Below the pieces are notes generated by a model. It saw nothing but the letters and a program-made list of their open reading frames with translations. It was not told the origin of the DNA and searched no databases. From the NCBI RefSeq assembly GCF_900016645.1, contig NZ_CDGJ01000078.1: DNA of 64,000 nucleotides. One strand, written 5' to 3'. Below, in pieces: positions 33,223 to 41,501 of this stretch. Within the stretch, counting starts at the first letter, position 1. Every line of letters starts with the position of its first letter. This stretch comes from Acididesulfobacillus acetoxydans (lineage in GTDB: Bacteria > Bacillota > Desulfitobacteriia > Desulfitobacteriales > Desulfitobacteriaceae). A program made the translations under genes and the position numbers.

Positions 33223-33539
33223 GCGTAGGCAAAGCCTGTCTTTACCAGACTGGACGAGTAAGAAAAACAAAAAGCATTCAATTATTTGCTTAGGTGACCC
33301 CGCAAAAAGATGTGCTCTTCCGCCTGGACTGGGCAGGAATTTCCGGACTCAGCACGAAATAGAAAGTAGGAATTAAAACAGAAACAGAAATTAAAACAGT
33401 AACAGAAACGGAATCGGGAAGACCCGCTTGTACGACCGTCGCTCCGGCAGAGCGATCGGGCGCAGGCAGAAGCCAAAGTTTGCACTGAAAACCTCGGCAA
33501 ATCCGAGGAGCATCGCTTACAAGCGCCGGAGGTATAATA

Positions 33540-34265
33540 ATGTCGGGGCACGGAGTCCTTAACGAAAGCCAAATTCGCCAAACGTTAGAACAGGTCCCCT
33601 TCTGGGGAAGTCTGCCTTCTGAGTTTTTCGATTTCTGGCTGACACGCGGCAGAGTTCACCGTTATGCGGCCAAACAGTATCTTTATTTTTCGGGTGATGA
33701 CCCCAACGCCGTATTTGTCTTGTTGAACGGCCGCATTCAGCTTCTCCTTACCACTGAGTTCAGTGAGAAGATCCTGCGCGTTCTCGGCCCCTCCACTTTC
33801 TTTCCGGAAGTCGCCCTCGACGGCAAACCGTATCCCCAGGCGGCGCTGTCTTTGGAAAACAGTGACGTGCTCAGCCTGGACACGGAATCCTTAAAACAAT
33901 TCCTGCAAACCCATCCCGCTTTGCTCTGGCTGTTTTACCGGAGTTTGGCTCTAGACGTGCGCAGGAGTTACCGGCAGATTAAGAACCTTTCCCTGGGTGA
34001 CGCCCGCTTGCGCCTGGGAGCTAAATTATTCGCACTCGCCCATGCCCACGGGCAGGAAACCCCGGCGGGAGTACAGATTTCCATTCCGCTGTCGGCCACC
34101 GAATTGGCAGCCATGTGCAGCCTGGCCCGGGAATCAGTCAGCCGTATTCTGGGGGAACTGAAGCAAAGCCAAATCATTCACGTTGAGAAAAAAGAGATTA
34201 CGATTCCGGATTTGGACGTGCTAAGCGGCTGGATCCGTGCCAGGGCCGAGAGAAACTCCCTGTGA
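33540..34265 (+). CDS. Crp/Fnr-family transcriptional regulator
   Basis: A 241-residue regulator with an N-terminal cyclic-nucleotide-type beta-barrel (about 20-130) and a C-terminal winged helix. The HTH LSATELAAMCSLARESVSRIL contains ESVSR, the ExxSR recognition pattern of Fnr. There is no N-terminal Cys cluster as in Fnr, so oxygen is not sensed that way; a small-molecule ligand as in CprK-type regulators is possible. It is divergent from the Psr-like operon, which it probably controls. A TTAAT-like half-site pair lies near 33164-33177. The ATG is preceded by GGAGG. Confidence 0.88.
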   Translation: MSGHGVLNESQIRQTLEQVPFWGSLPSEFFDFWLTRGRVHRYAAKQYLYFSGDDPNAVFVLLNGRIQLLLTTEFSEKILRVLGPSTFFPEVALDGKPYPQAALSLENSDVLSLDTESLKQFLQTHPALLWLFYRSLALDVRRSYRQIKNLSLGDARLRLGAKLFALAHAHGQETPAGVQISIPLSATELAAMCSLARESVSRILGELKQSQIIHVEKKEITIPDLDVLSGWIRARAERNSL

Positions 34266-34487
34266 AAGTATCTGTTCCCGAGCGTTAAGGGAAATATTAT
34301 TTTGAACTCGGACATCGTATTTGCCTTGACAGACTATATCTCGGGAGGTTAGTCTCCGGAAGTTAGTCTCCGGACGTATCTGTCCCCGAAAATACCTGCC
34401 CTTAAAGGAATCTTTCCTTGAAAATACTTTTCTTTGAAACCGGCTCATGGAACCGCAGACCCCGAATCAGGGACCGAGACCGCAAAA

Positions 34488-35123
34488 TCAGGGTTTGATG
34501 AGATGATGTTCTAAATAATGGCTGAGGCGTTCTTCCGGTCCGCTGTCGTCAAAATACTGGCGCAGAACCGCGAGAATCCAAGAGAGTGCCTCCTCATCAG
34601 TCGCCACTTGTCCGCTCAGCTCGCCGAAGCGTGGGTGCCTGCCCACTCTTCCGCCCTGAAGCAGTTTCCACCCGCTTTCCGCTGCGCTCAAAGCTCCGGA
34701 TGGGCAGCTGCGGATACAATCCCCGCAGCCCAGGCAAGTCCCGGAGTCGAGGCTGAAGCTGCCGGACTCGAAGCTGATCACGTTCTCCAGGCAAACGCCC
34801 GCGCAAATCCGGCAATCCGTGCACAATTCCGGTTCAAAGCGAGGTTTCGCAAAACCCATCACGCCTATGTCCCTGATTTGGGGCTGGGAACAGCCGTTCG
34901 GGCAAGCGGAAATCCCTATCTTGGGCACCTGATGGTAAAGTATTCGCGGAAATTTTTCCTTGAGCTTCTGCTCGATTGCCAAGCCCTCCAGAGCCGGACG
35001 CAGCCTTTCGTTTAAATCCCGCCAAGACCTGGCAGCCTTGGGACAGCCCGGCCGGCAGTGTACTACAATATAATTCTGGGCAATATGGCTTTGGGCGTTT
35101 TCTTCCATAGTCATGTCAGTCAT
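34488..35123 (-). CDS. Siroheme-type nitrite/sulfite reductase half-domain fused to 2[4Fe-4S] ferredoxin
   Basis: About 211 residues. After a short leader come CRPGCPKAARSW and ISACPNGCSQPQIRDIG, corresponding to the paired Cys motifs that hold the coupled [4Fe-4S]/siroheme of sulfite and nitrite reductases. A ferredoxin domain follows with CTDCRICAGVC and CLGCGDCIRSCPSG. Full-length reductases have two ferredoxin-like repeats ahead of the cluster domain; these are missing, so this is a minimal form of unknown activity. AGGAGG precedes three ATGs; 35123 gives the best spacing (11), with 35132 too close. It is divergent from a LysR gene. Confidence 0.75.
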   Translation of the reverse strand: MTDMTMEENAQSHIAQNYIVVHCRPGCPKAARSWRDLNERLRPALEGLAIEQKLKEKFPRILYHQVPKIGISACPNGCSQPQIRDIGVMGFAKPRFEPELCTDCRICAGVCLENVISFESGSFSLDSGTCLGCGDCIRSCPSGALSAAESGWKLLQGGRVGRHPRFGELSGQVATDEEALSWILAVLRQYFDDSGPEERLSHYLEHHLIKP

Positions 35124-35383
35124 GTTAGTCATGTCCTCCTGCAGCGGCGCTGATTCCAGTGTATCAAACCGAATCTTGCCAAAGTGTGGTTTCAATCACA
35201 GATGGCATCCGAAGTTCGCCGAAACTGCCTGACAAATTTAGGCCTTCACCGGCTCAACCGGTCAAAGGCTGCGTAGATATTGGTAAAGTGCCGCCGCGAA
35301 ATTAACTGACTTCGAAAAAACGCATAACAGGTCTGTTCAATTATTTGATTGTCTCCGGGATAACTGAAGAAGGAGTGAGACCC

Positions 35384-36346
35384 TTGAACTTGCATCAACT
35401 TAAGGTGTTCTATTATGTGGCCCAGTGTCTCAGCTTTTCCAAAGCGAGCGAGGAGTTGCATATCAGCCAACCCGCGGTCTCCGTCCAAGTTCGCAAACTG
35501 GAAGAAGAAACCGGCGTGGAGTTGATCGAGCAAATCGGCAAGAAGCTCTACCTGACGGAGCCAGGTGCACAGCTTAAAGGGTATGCGGAAGAGATTTTTG
35601 CGGCTGAGCGACAGGCCGAAAACATGTTGGCCGACTATCGCGGACTTAACACAGGCGAACTCATTATTGGCACCTCCTCGACTCTGGGCACGTATTACGT
35701 ACCCCAACTCTTGACGGAATTTCGCCGGCATTTTCCGAAACTGGAAGTGTCTTTTAAAATGGGTAACACCGAGTGGGCGGAAGAACAGATTCTCAAGAAT
35801 CAGGTCGACATGGCCTTGGTGGAACGGGACCTGGCCCATGCCTCGGATTTCAGCATGATGCCTTTTCTCAACGATCACCTGGTCGTGATCGCCGCGCCTG
35901 ATCATCCTTTTGTCGGTCAGGAAATCACGGCTTCCCAACTTGCCACCCAACCCTTCATCCTGCGTGAACCGGGGTCCAACTCCCGCAAAGTTTTCCGTAC
36001 CCTCATGTCCCAAAGGGGGCTGCCCATTCAAATTCTTATGGAACTGGAAAGTCCGGAGGCGATTAAGCGCCTGGTTTCTTCCGGCCTCGGTCTCGGAATT
36101 GCTTCCGCGCTGACTTTGGAATGGGAGGTGGCCTGCGGTCGGCTTAAGGTATTGCAAGTGGCAGACTTCGTCATGGAGCGGCAGTTTGCCGTCGTCTGGC
36201 ACAAGGACAAAAAACCCAACCGAGCCAGCTTAGCTTTTACGGACTTTGTCTGTTGCTATACCTCCGCCCATCAGGATCTGCTCGCTGATTGTGAATGTGC
36301 CCGGAGCCCGGGTGCACCGAATATCCGGAAAATAGTTCAAGTCTGA
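35384..36346 (+). CDS. LysR-family transcriptional regulator
   Basis: About 320 residues. The winged HTH LHQLKVFYYVAQCLSFSKASEELHISQPAVS is at the N-terminus and a periplasmic-binding-protein-like effector domain follows (GELIIGTSSTLGTYYVP onward). TTG at 35384 is taken as start because AAGGAG lies eight bases upstream and the HTH begins at once; the in-frame start at 35345 has no such site. The effector domain is of the CysB/CysL-like type, common for sulfur and nitrogen oxyanion genes. It is divergent from the siroheme-ferredoxin gene and probably regulates it. Confidence 0.9.
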   Translation: MNLHQLKVFYYVAQCLSFSKASEELHISQPAVSVQVRKLEEETGVELIEQIGKKLYLTEPGAQLKGYAEEIFAAERQAENMLADYRGLNTGELIIGTSSTLGTYYVPQLLTEFRRHFPKLEVSFKMGNTEWAEEQILKNQVDMALVERDLAHASDFSMMPFLNDHLVVIAAPDHPFVGQEITASQLATQPFILREPGSNSRKVFRTLMSQRGLPIQILMELESPEAIKRLVSSGLGLGIASALTLEWEVACGRLKVLQVADFVMERQFAVVWHKDKKPNRASLAFTDFVCCYTSAHQDLLADCECARSPGAPNIRKIVQV

Positions 36347-36386
36347 GCCGGATTCATAGCGGAAACTGTCCGTTGCAGTAATGGAC

Positions 36387-36417
36387 AAAAAAAACAGCCG
36401 TCTCGGCCGTTTTTTTT
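36387..36417. terminator. Bidirectional terminator after lysR
   Basis: Eight A (36387-36394), then GCCG...CGGC arms, then eight T (36410-36417) form one hairpin usable in both directions, 41 bases past the LysR stop. Confidence 0.8.
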
Positions 36418-36452
36418 GCTGTCCGGCATAAAGTATAGCTTCCGGACATTCC

Positions 36453-36640
36453 GTGAACTACCCCCGCTTACGTTTCGCTAAGAAGCGGGGGCTTCTCGGC
36501 GAACACTTGGGCGTTGGCTTCCTGTTTCATCAATCGTTGCCCTCGTCCAGCACTCAAGGTTTCTGAGTGCTGGATTAGGTCTTACGCAATTTCCACAGGC
36601 GTAACTTCGGGCGGTTCCCGCCCTACAGAAAATCTATGTT
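36453..36640 (-). ncRNA. Possible orphan TnpB guide RNA (omegaRNA/reRNA) scaffold, copy 1
   Basis: In IS200/IS605 elements the 3' end of tnpB plus the right end is transcribed as the guide scaffold, and the flanking host DNA supplies the guide. Here that stretch is kept while the tnpB body is gone, and a promoter points towards it. It contains a strong internal hairpin, CCAGCACTCA...TGAGTGCTGG. The guide would begin GGAATGTCCGGAAGC outside the element. Inferred, not shown. Confidence 0.4.
36468..36626 (-). pseudogene. Remnant of tnpB C-terminus, copy 1
   Basis: 53 codons in one frame read VGREPPEVTPVEIA, then a stop, then a tail with MKQEANAQVFAEKPPLLSET and a final stop. The PPEVTPVE and KQEA...EKPPL segments are typical of TnpB C-termini. 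The internal TAA and the missing body make it non-coding. Confidence 0.6.
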
Positions 36641-36724
36641 TGGGCCATGGCGCTAAGTCCACGCTCTAAGATGAGTTTAGCACTCACTAGAAATCAGCCC
36701 TCTACTCTATATACGACTGATTAT

Positions 36725-36754
36725 ATTATACCAGAACAACTTATACCAGAACAA
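36725..36754 (-). promoter_or_regulatory. Promoter inside the element, copy 1
   Basis: On the minus strand TTGTTC (36754-36749) and TATAAT (36730-36725) are 18 bases apart, within a tandem TTGTTCTGGTATAA duplication. It points into the tnpB tail. The same promoter is present in copy 2 (51508-51537). Confidence 0.5.
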
Positions 36755-36909
36755 TTTGCCAAATACTATACGCTTTTTTGTGAATGTCCATATAGCGATT
36801 CATCCCCCGCCTATAGAGGACGGGGGACTTCTCGCAAGTCATGTTAAAAAGTCCGGAACCCTCATGCCACATGTGAGACAAACTTTGCTTTCCGCTTTGC
36901 GCACGTCCT

Positions 36910-37155
36910 TCAAGAAGCGCGGGATGCTAGTTCGGCGCGAAGCTCGGCGATCGACTCCTGCAAGGCTTTCGTTTGAGCATCATACTGCTTGACTTTACCG
37001 CCGCCCACGTGCAGCCCTGTTTGCCTTAAGACAAAACTCTTTTCCTCTTCCAGTTCGTCCAGTTCCTCTTCCAGGTTTTTAAGCCTTCTCTCCAACGCGG
37101 CCCGGTCAAATTTGGCCAAATCCTCCACCTCAGCAACCCCTCTCTCTGTCTCCAT
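36910..37155 (-). CDS. Short coiled-coil protein, unrecognised
   Basis: 81 residues from METERGVAEVEDLAKFD, followed by a strongly heptad-like stretch, ALERRLKNLEEELDELEEEK, then GLHVGGGKVKQYDAQTK and a second short helix. It is predicted to be a cytosolic coiled coil; no family is recognised. The ATG at 37155 follows GAGGGG. The in-frame ORF can be extended to 37320, but the extra part is not coding-like. It lies downstream of an ABC ATPase where a permease gene would be expected. Confidence 0.55.
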   Translation of the reverse strand: METERGVAEVEDLAKFDRAALERRLKNLEEELDELEEEKSFVLRQTGLHVGGGKVKQYDAQTKALQESIAELRAELASRAS

Positions 37156-37310
37156 GGTCGCGGACACCCCTCGAACTGTCCTACCACTCACGTCCGCGGT
37201 TAAATTTATTATATACGAATTCTTCCGAAAAGATCCATTGCTTTTTTGTGTCGTTTCCATAGAGTAAGCATATACAGAAAGCAGACCCTGACGCCGCTGC
37301 CGCCTGCTGT

Positions 37311-38237
37311 TCAAAGACAATCACCATCGCCCGCCCCGGAACCGGGATGCCGGTAGAACTCCAGGAAGATCTCTTCCAAATCCGCGTCTTTCCGGTCGAT
37401 CTCTTTGACATCGATGCCTGAGAGCAGTTCCAGGAGCGGATTTAACTTGCCGTTAACCGCTAAGGTCATATGCCTGCCCAGGTCCTCAACCAGGCGCAGG
37501 CCTTCGATCCGGGCGACCCCTTCTTTTACTCTGCCGGCGTCTTCCACTGAACCGACTTCCAGTGTAAAAAGGCGCCGCCTGGACTGCCTGAGCTGAGCCA
37601 TACTCTGCACGGCCGCCAGTTTTCCGGCCCGTATAATGCCCGCCTGGTCACAAGTGCGTTCGACTTCCGGAAACATATGAGAGGACATGAAAATTGTCTT
37701 GCCGCGGCTTTTTTCTTCCAGGATCATCTCGACAAAAGTTTTTTGCATTAACGGGTCCAGTCCGGAGGTGGGTTCATCTAAAATATAGATCCGGGGATCG
37801 AGCATGAAAGCGGAGACAACCCCCAGCTTTTGTTTCATCCCTTTAGACATTTTCCCGATTGGCTGTTGCGCGGGCACGGCCAATCTTTCCAGCAACCGGT
37901 CTTTCGTTTTGCGGGCCCGTGCCTGACCGCCGTGCATGCCCAGAATCAAGTTCAGAAATTCTACCCCTGACATGGTTTCCAGCAAACTGATTTCACCGGG
38001 GAGATACCCGGTTACTTCTTTGACTTTAGCAGCGTCTCGCCAAGAGTCCCAGCCGTGAACGAAAGCCCTCCCGGACTGGGGTCGGATAAAACCCATGAGC
38101 AGGCGAATCGTCGTCGTCTTGCCCGAACCGTTAGGTCCGAGAAAAGCAAAGGCTTCTCCTTCCCTGACTCGGAAAGAAAGCCCTTGAACCCCCTGTCCGC
38201 TCGAATAGACCTTGGTCAACCCCTCTGCCTTGATCAT
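37311..38237 (-). CDS. ABC transporter ATP-binding protein, no adjacent permease
   Basis: A 308-residue ABC-2-type (drug/antibiotic exporter-like) ATPase. Walker A GPNGSGKTTTIRLL, signature MSKGMKQKLG (degenerate LSGGQ), Walker B IYILDEPTSGLDPL and the switch His in FMSSHMFPEVER are present. A 90-residue C-terminal extension is typical of CcmA/YtrB-like subunits. The partner membrane protein normally follows directly, but here a short coiled-coil gene and then a mobile element follow. It may be an orphan or a remnant of a larger operon. Confidence 0.9.
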   Translation of the reverse strand: MIKAEGLTKVYSSGQGVQGLSFRVREGEAFAFLGPNGSGKTTTIRLLMGFIRPQSGRAFVHGWDSWRDAAKVKEVTGYLPGEISLLETMSGVEFLNLILGMHGGQARARKTKDRLLERLAVPAQQPIGKMSKGMKQKLGVVSAFMLDPRIYILDEPTSGLDPLMQKTFVEMILEEKSRGKTIFMSSHMFPEVERTCDQAGIIRAGKLAAVQSMAQLRQSRRRLFTLEVGSVEDAGRVKEGVARIEGLRLVEDLGRHMTLAVNGKLNPLLELLSGIDVKEIDRKDADLEEIFLEFYRHPGSGAGDGDCL

Positions 38238-38428
38238 AATTTTTCGAGTTCCCTCTTCCGCATAGTCTTTTTATAAAAATCCTATGCCGGCAGCCGCGCC
38301 AGCGGAACCCCCTGCCCACAAAAAACCCCTATGGCTCATGCGGGCTGTGACCTATCAGTCTTACCGGCACGCCCTTGTTATTTTAGTCTTATAAGGGTAT
38401 AATATTGATATAAATTTGACTATTGGGA

Positions 38429-38725
38429 GTGAGAAAAACGAGCGCAATAATTAGGTCATCAAGTGAGCTTCGGAAAAATTACAACAGTATCGCTGATATT
38501 TGCCGCAAAACAAAAGCACCAGTATTTTTAACCAAAAATGGCGTCGGCGATACAGTTATCATGGATATGGAAACATTCAACCGGCGCGAGGATGATTTGG
38601 CGACAGCCGAGCGTTTGTTTGCGACGGAGTATTCCCGTTTGCTTGGAACTCAAGGATGTACGGTTGATGAGTTCGAACGGAACATGAGGGAAGCAATCGC
38701 CAAGGGAGCGGAGCATGGAGCGTAA
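38429..38725 (+). CDS. Type II antitoxin, Phd/YefM-like
   Basis: About 98 residues. The N-terminal half (TSAIIRSSSELRKNYNSIAD, then APVFLTKNGVGDTVIMDMETF) matches the Phd/YefM DNA-binding fold. The rest is an acidic toxin-binding helix region. The start is uncertain: TTG at 38423 or GTG at 38429; I chose the GTG. A TTGATA/TATAAT-like AT-rich stretch lies just upstream. It overlaps the toxin gene by 11 bases. Base composition is clearly more AT-rich than the surroundings, which suggests acquisition. Confidence 0.8.
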   Translation: MRKTSAIIRSSSELRKNYNSIADICRKTKAPVFLTKNGVGDTVIMDMETFNRREDDLATAERLFATEYSRLLGTQGCTVDEFERNMREAIAKGAEHGA

Positions 38726-39041
38726 CGAAAGGGTATATCCGGTAGTTATCGCACCCGACGCCAAGGATAGAATGTATGACCACTTTGAGTTTTTAGCACG
38801 TCTCAGCATTAACGCAGCAAACGGGCTTTTGGATGCGTTGCTTAAAGATATTTGGAATCTCCGAACCGATCCGTTCCGTTATCCTATGTATGACCGTCCC
38901 TATCTTCCAGTTGGCAAATACCGCTATATACTATCAAACAAAAGGTATCGGATCGTTTATCAGATCATTGGCAATCAAGTGTTTGTGGATGATATACAAG
39001 ATTGTCGGCAAGGTGATGACAAGACCATCTTAAACAAATAA
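38715..39041 (+). CDS. RelE/ParE-family toxin
   Basis: A 108-residue toxin of the RelE/ParE superfamily: basic N-terminal helix (APDAKDRMYDHFEFLARLS), then the beta-sheet core YPMYDRPYLPVGKYRYILSNKRYRIVYQI and VFVDDIQDCRQ. The Arg/Tyr residues of the core could serve either mRNA cleavage (RelE) or gyrase binding (ParE). It overlaps the antitoxin gene by 11 bases, so translation is coupled. The pair is AT-rich and lies just past the 3' side of a tRNA gene, a frequent site for accessory DNA. Confidence 0.85.
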   Translation: MERNERVYPVVIAPDAKDRMYDHFEFLARLSINAANGLLDALLKDIWNLRTDPFRYPMYDRPYLPVGKYRYILSNKRYRIVYQIIGNQVFVDDIQDCRQGDDKTILNK

Positions 39042-39114
39042 TTGTAAATCATTTGCGGAGTTGGGTATTGAAATGTCCCCAAATGTCCCTTTTATGCAAT
39101 CCCTGCATAAAATT

Positions 39115-39138
39115 AAAAACCCTGCAAGCCTTGCAGGG
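39115..39138 (-). terminator. Terminator of tRNA-Lys
   Basis: CCCTGCAAG and CTTGCAGGG arms are followed on the minus strand by TTTTTAATTTT, 12 bases past the tRNA CCA end. Confidence 0.8.
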
Positions 39139-39150
39139 AACGGGTTTCTT

Positions 39151-39226
39151 TGGTGCGCCACCACGGGATCGAACCGTGGACCTGCCGATTAAGAGTCGGA
39201 TGCTCTACCAGCTGAGCTAGTGGCGC
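39151..39226 (-). tRNA. tRNA-Lys (anticodon CTT)
   Basis: A 76-base cloverleaf with encoded CCA. The acceptor stem is GCGCCAC/GTGGCGC, the D arm carries AGCTCAGCTGGTAGAGC, the anticodon loop is CTCTTAA (anticodon CTT, lysine) and the T arm is CACGG-TTCGATC-CCGTG. The outermost anticodon-stem pair is a T-C mismatch; all other helices pair. Confidence 0.96.
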
Positions 39227-39401
39227 TTGTCATTTGCGAGCGAACATTAATTAGTATACTCTAAATTTGGCTTTAGTCAAGTCCCTGGCAAGGATTCTCA
39301 TATTTCTGATGATTCCCGCGCTTTCCGCGCTTCGGGCTATTTCAAGATTGTACCATCCGAATGGCGGCTAAGATGAAAGGCAAAAGGGGCATGGGCCCGC
39401 T

Positions 39402-41450
39402 TCAGCTTAAGTCCGCCCCATCCTGCCCGGGCAGCGAAATCGAGATCACGGTTCCCTGCCCCGGGCAGCTTTCTATTTCGATCTCACCGTTGTTCTCCGT
39501 CACGTATTGATGGACTGTTGCCAGACCCAAGCCTGTCCCATTGGGTTTGGTGGTAAAGAACGGGTCGAATACCTTATTGATGAGTTCGCGCGGAATCCCC
39601 GAACCGTTATCCTCAAGAGTCAGGAAAACTTGTTGGTCCGCTTGCCGGGCCCGAATCCACACTCTTCCTTGCCTGCCCTCGGCGGCCGGACAGGAATTAA
39701 CGGCTGCCACCGCGTTCAGCAGGAGATTGAGGAGAACCTGCCGCATCTGCTGCCGATCCGCGTAGACGGTCAAATCCCCGGGAATGTCAATTTCAAAGGC
39801 AATCTGACGCGCTTCGGGTGACTTTTCCACCAGGGTGACCACACGCCCTACCGTTTCGCTCAGGGGCCAAACCTGCCTCACAATCGTCTTCTTTCGCGCC
39901 AGATCGAGCATTTCTGACACGATGCCTTCCAAGCGGTTCACTTCATCCGGCAGACAGGCCACAAGACTTTGGCGGAAATGTTCGTCTTGAAATTTGGTCG
40001 GCAAGAGTTGGATGAAACCTTTAATCGAAGTCAAGGGATTGCGGATTTCGTGGGCAATGCCGGCCGCGATCTGCCCCAATGCTTCCAGTTTATCCTGATG
40101 CTGCAGGTGCTGGCGCATATTCCATTCGTCTGTGATATCCGCAATGACGAGAACAAAGCCGCTTTTGGCATGGTCTCCGGGTTCCAGGGAGGACAGGCTC
40201 AGTTTGAGACGCCGCAGCCGGCCCCAAAGGTTAACAGTCTCTTCCCAGTCTCCGGAGACCGGATCTTGGCCAAACGCGCCCGCTTCCAACAGTTTATCAA
40301 AAGGGGAAATCGCCAAGAGGGGTTGGCCCAGGAACTCCTCCTGCGGCAACCCCAGAATCCGGGCCGCGGCCCGATTAATGGCGAGAATGTCGCCCTTGAG
40401 GTCCAGCGTAATTATCCCGCTGAAAACGCTGTTTAAAATAACTTCCTTGAAATCATGGGCTTGAATGATTTCGCTGTTGAGCTGGGCCAGGCGATCATTC
40501 ACCTGGGCCAAATCCGCGGTTCGGATCTGAACCATTTTGGCGAGAGAACGGTTCCAGACGATAAAGCCAATCATCGCCAGGGCCAAGGCGAGAAAGCCGG
40601 ACACGATAATCGTCAAAACCCCCGGCGGGAGGCCGGATCGGGTTAGAGAGCGGCCAAACCAGCGGGCGTAAATTTGGGCATAGGTTCCGTTGCGGCGGAG
40701 TTCGGCCAGGCCACGGTCGATTTTGGGCAGCAGAGCGGAATCTCCCTGCCTGAGAGCAACTCCATAGGGATTGGTCATCAGTGGATCGCCGACGATCTTA
40801 AGATCATTTTCCTTGTGGATTTGCTGGAGATAACAAAGGCCGGTAAGCTCATTGGCCACCACCGCATCCACTTTGCCATCCAGTAACAAGGTAAAAGCAT
40901 CCTGCTGACTTTTGACCCCGACGATGGTGAGAGGGTGAACAGAGGCCAGGAGTTCATTGGCGATATCTCCCTCTTGTACGGCCACCCGGGCGTTGACCAG
41001 GTCTGACAAGTTATTGAGGTAGTGATTGTCCTGCCTGACAAACAAGACCTGGGACATGGTTAGGTACGGTGCCGAGAAGGCAAACCGGCCCTTGTCAGTC
41101 GTACTCTCGTTGAGGCCCAAGATACCATCGATCTGTTTCTTTGCCAGCGCCTCTCTGGCCTGGCTGACGGGCATGGGTTTTATCACCAAGTCGAAACCCT
41201 CGGCCCAGGACACGGCTTTCAACAAATCAACATCAAAGCCGCGGTATTGCCCGCTACGGTCCAGATATTCAAAAGGGGGATAGTTTTCGCCCCCTGCCAG
41301 CACAATCACCGGCATTTTCGCCGAACCCGTCACATCCGCGGCCAGAGGCCGTACCTCAAACAGAACCAGTGCCGGCAGGCAGAGAAGCACGAGCAAAAGC
41401 ATACTCGTCCGCTTTCTGCCGGTTCGTTTTTTGCGGGTTTCTTTCTGCAC
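39402..41450 (-). CDS. Sensor histidine kinase with extracellular amino-acid-binding-protein domain
   Basis: About 682 residues. An N-terminal signal/TM segment (MLLLVLLCLPALVLF) is followed by a bacterial solute-binding family 3 domain (about 46-268; ENYPPFEYLDRSGQYRGFDVDLLKA). Then come a TM helix (about 278-299), a PAS domain (about 335-443), HisKA with phospho-acceptor His467 in AAGIAHEIRNPLTSIKG, and HATPase_c with LEDNGSGIP and GTGLGLATV. It should sense an amino acid or similar ligand outside the cell. GTG at 41450 is chosen from GGGAG upstream. No response regulator is adjacent. It lies 51 bases after three M42 peptidase genes on the same strand. Confidence 0.9.
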   Translation of the reverse strand: MQKETRKKRTGRKRTSMLLLVLLCLPALVLFEVRPLAADVTGSAKMPVIVLAGGENYPPFEYLDRSGQYRGFDVDLLKAVSWAEGFDLVIKPMPVSQAREALAKKQIDGILGLNESTTDKGRFAFSAPYLTMSQVLFVRQDNHYLNNLSDLVNARVAVQEGDIANELLASVHPLTIVGVKSQQDAFTLLLDGKVDAVVANELTGLCYLQQIHKENDLKIVGDPLMTNPYGVALRQGDSALLPKIDRGLAELRRNGTYAQIYARWFGRSLTRSGLPPGVLTIIVSGFLALALAMIGFIVWNRSLAKMVQIRTADLAQVNDRLAQLNSEIIQAHDFKEVILNSVFSGIITLDLKGDILAINRAAARILGLPQEEFLGQPLLAISPFDKLLEAGAFGQDPVSGDWEETVNLWGRLRRLKLSLSSLEPGDHAKSGFVLVIADITDEWNMRQHLQHQDKLEALGQIAAGIAHEIRNPLTSIKGFIQLLPTKFQDEHFRQSLVACLPDEVNRLEGIVSEMLDLARKKTIVRQVWPLSETVGRVVTLVEKSPEARQIAFEIDIPGDLTVYADRQQMRQVLLNLLLNAVAAVNSCPAAEGRQGRVWIRARQADQQVFLTLEDNGSGIPRELINKVFDPFFTTKPNGTGLGLATVHQYVTENNGEIEIESCPGQGTVISISLPGQDGADLS

Positions 41451-41501
41451 CGTTCCGCCACTCCCTGCTAAGGCTCTCGGACTCACAATTTGCGGCGGCG
41501 C

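Larger units (their letters stand above)
36453..36851 (-). mobile_element. 399-bp IS200/IS605-derived element without transposase, copy 1
   Basis: This copy and the one at 51236-51634 are 399 bp long and differ at two bases only. Each end carries a GC-rich hairpin: CCCCCGCTT/AAGCGGGGG near 36461 and CCCCCG/CGGGGG near 36810-36835. Read on the minus strand, the element follows CTTTTTAAC (like the TTTAAC target of IS605) and ends GGGGGTAGTTCAC. Inside are a promoter and the 3' tail of a tnpB gene, but no tnpA or nuclease domain. It is a palindrome-ended, non-autonomous element that needs TnpA in trans. Confidence 0.8.

Noticed and set aside
39042..39230. tRNA-Lys as an integration site with att repeats
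   Set aside because: No integrase gene and no second copy of the tRNA 3' end was found nearby.
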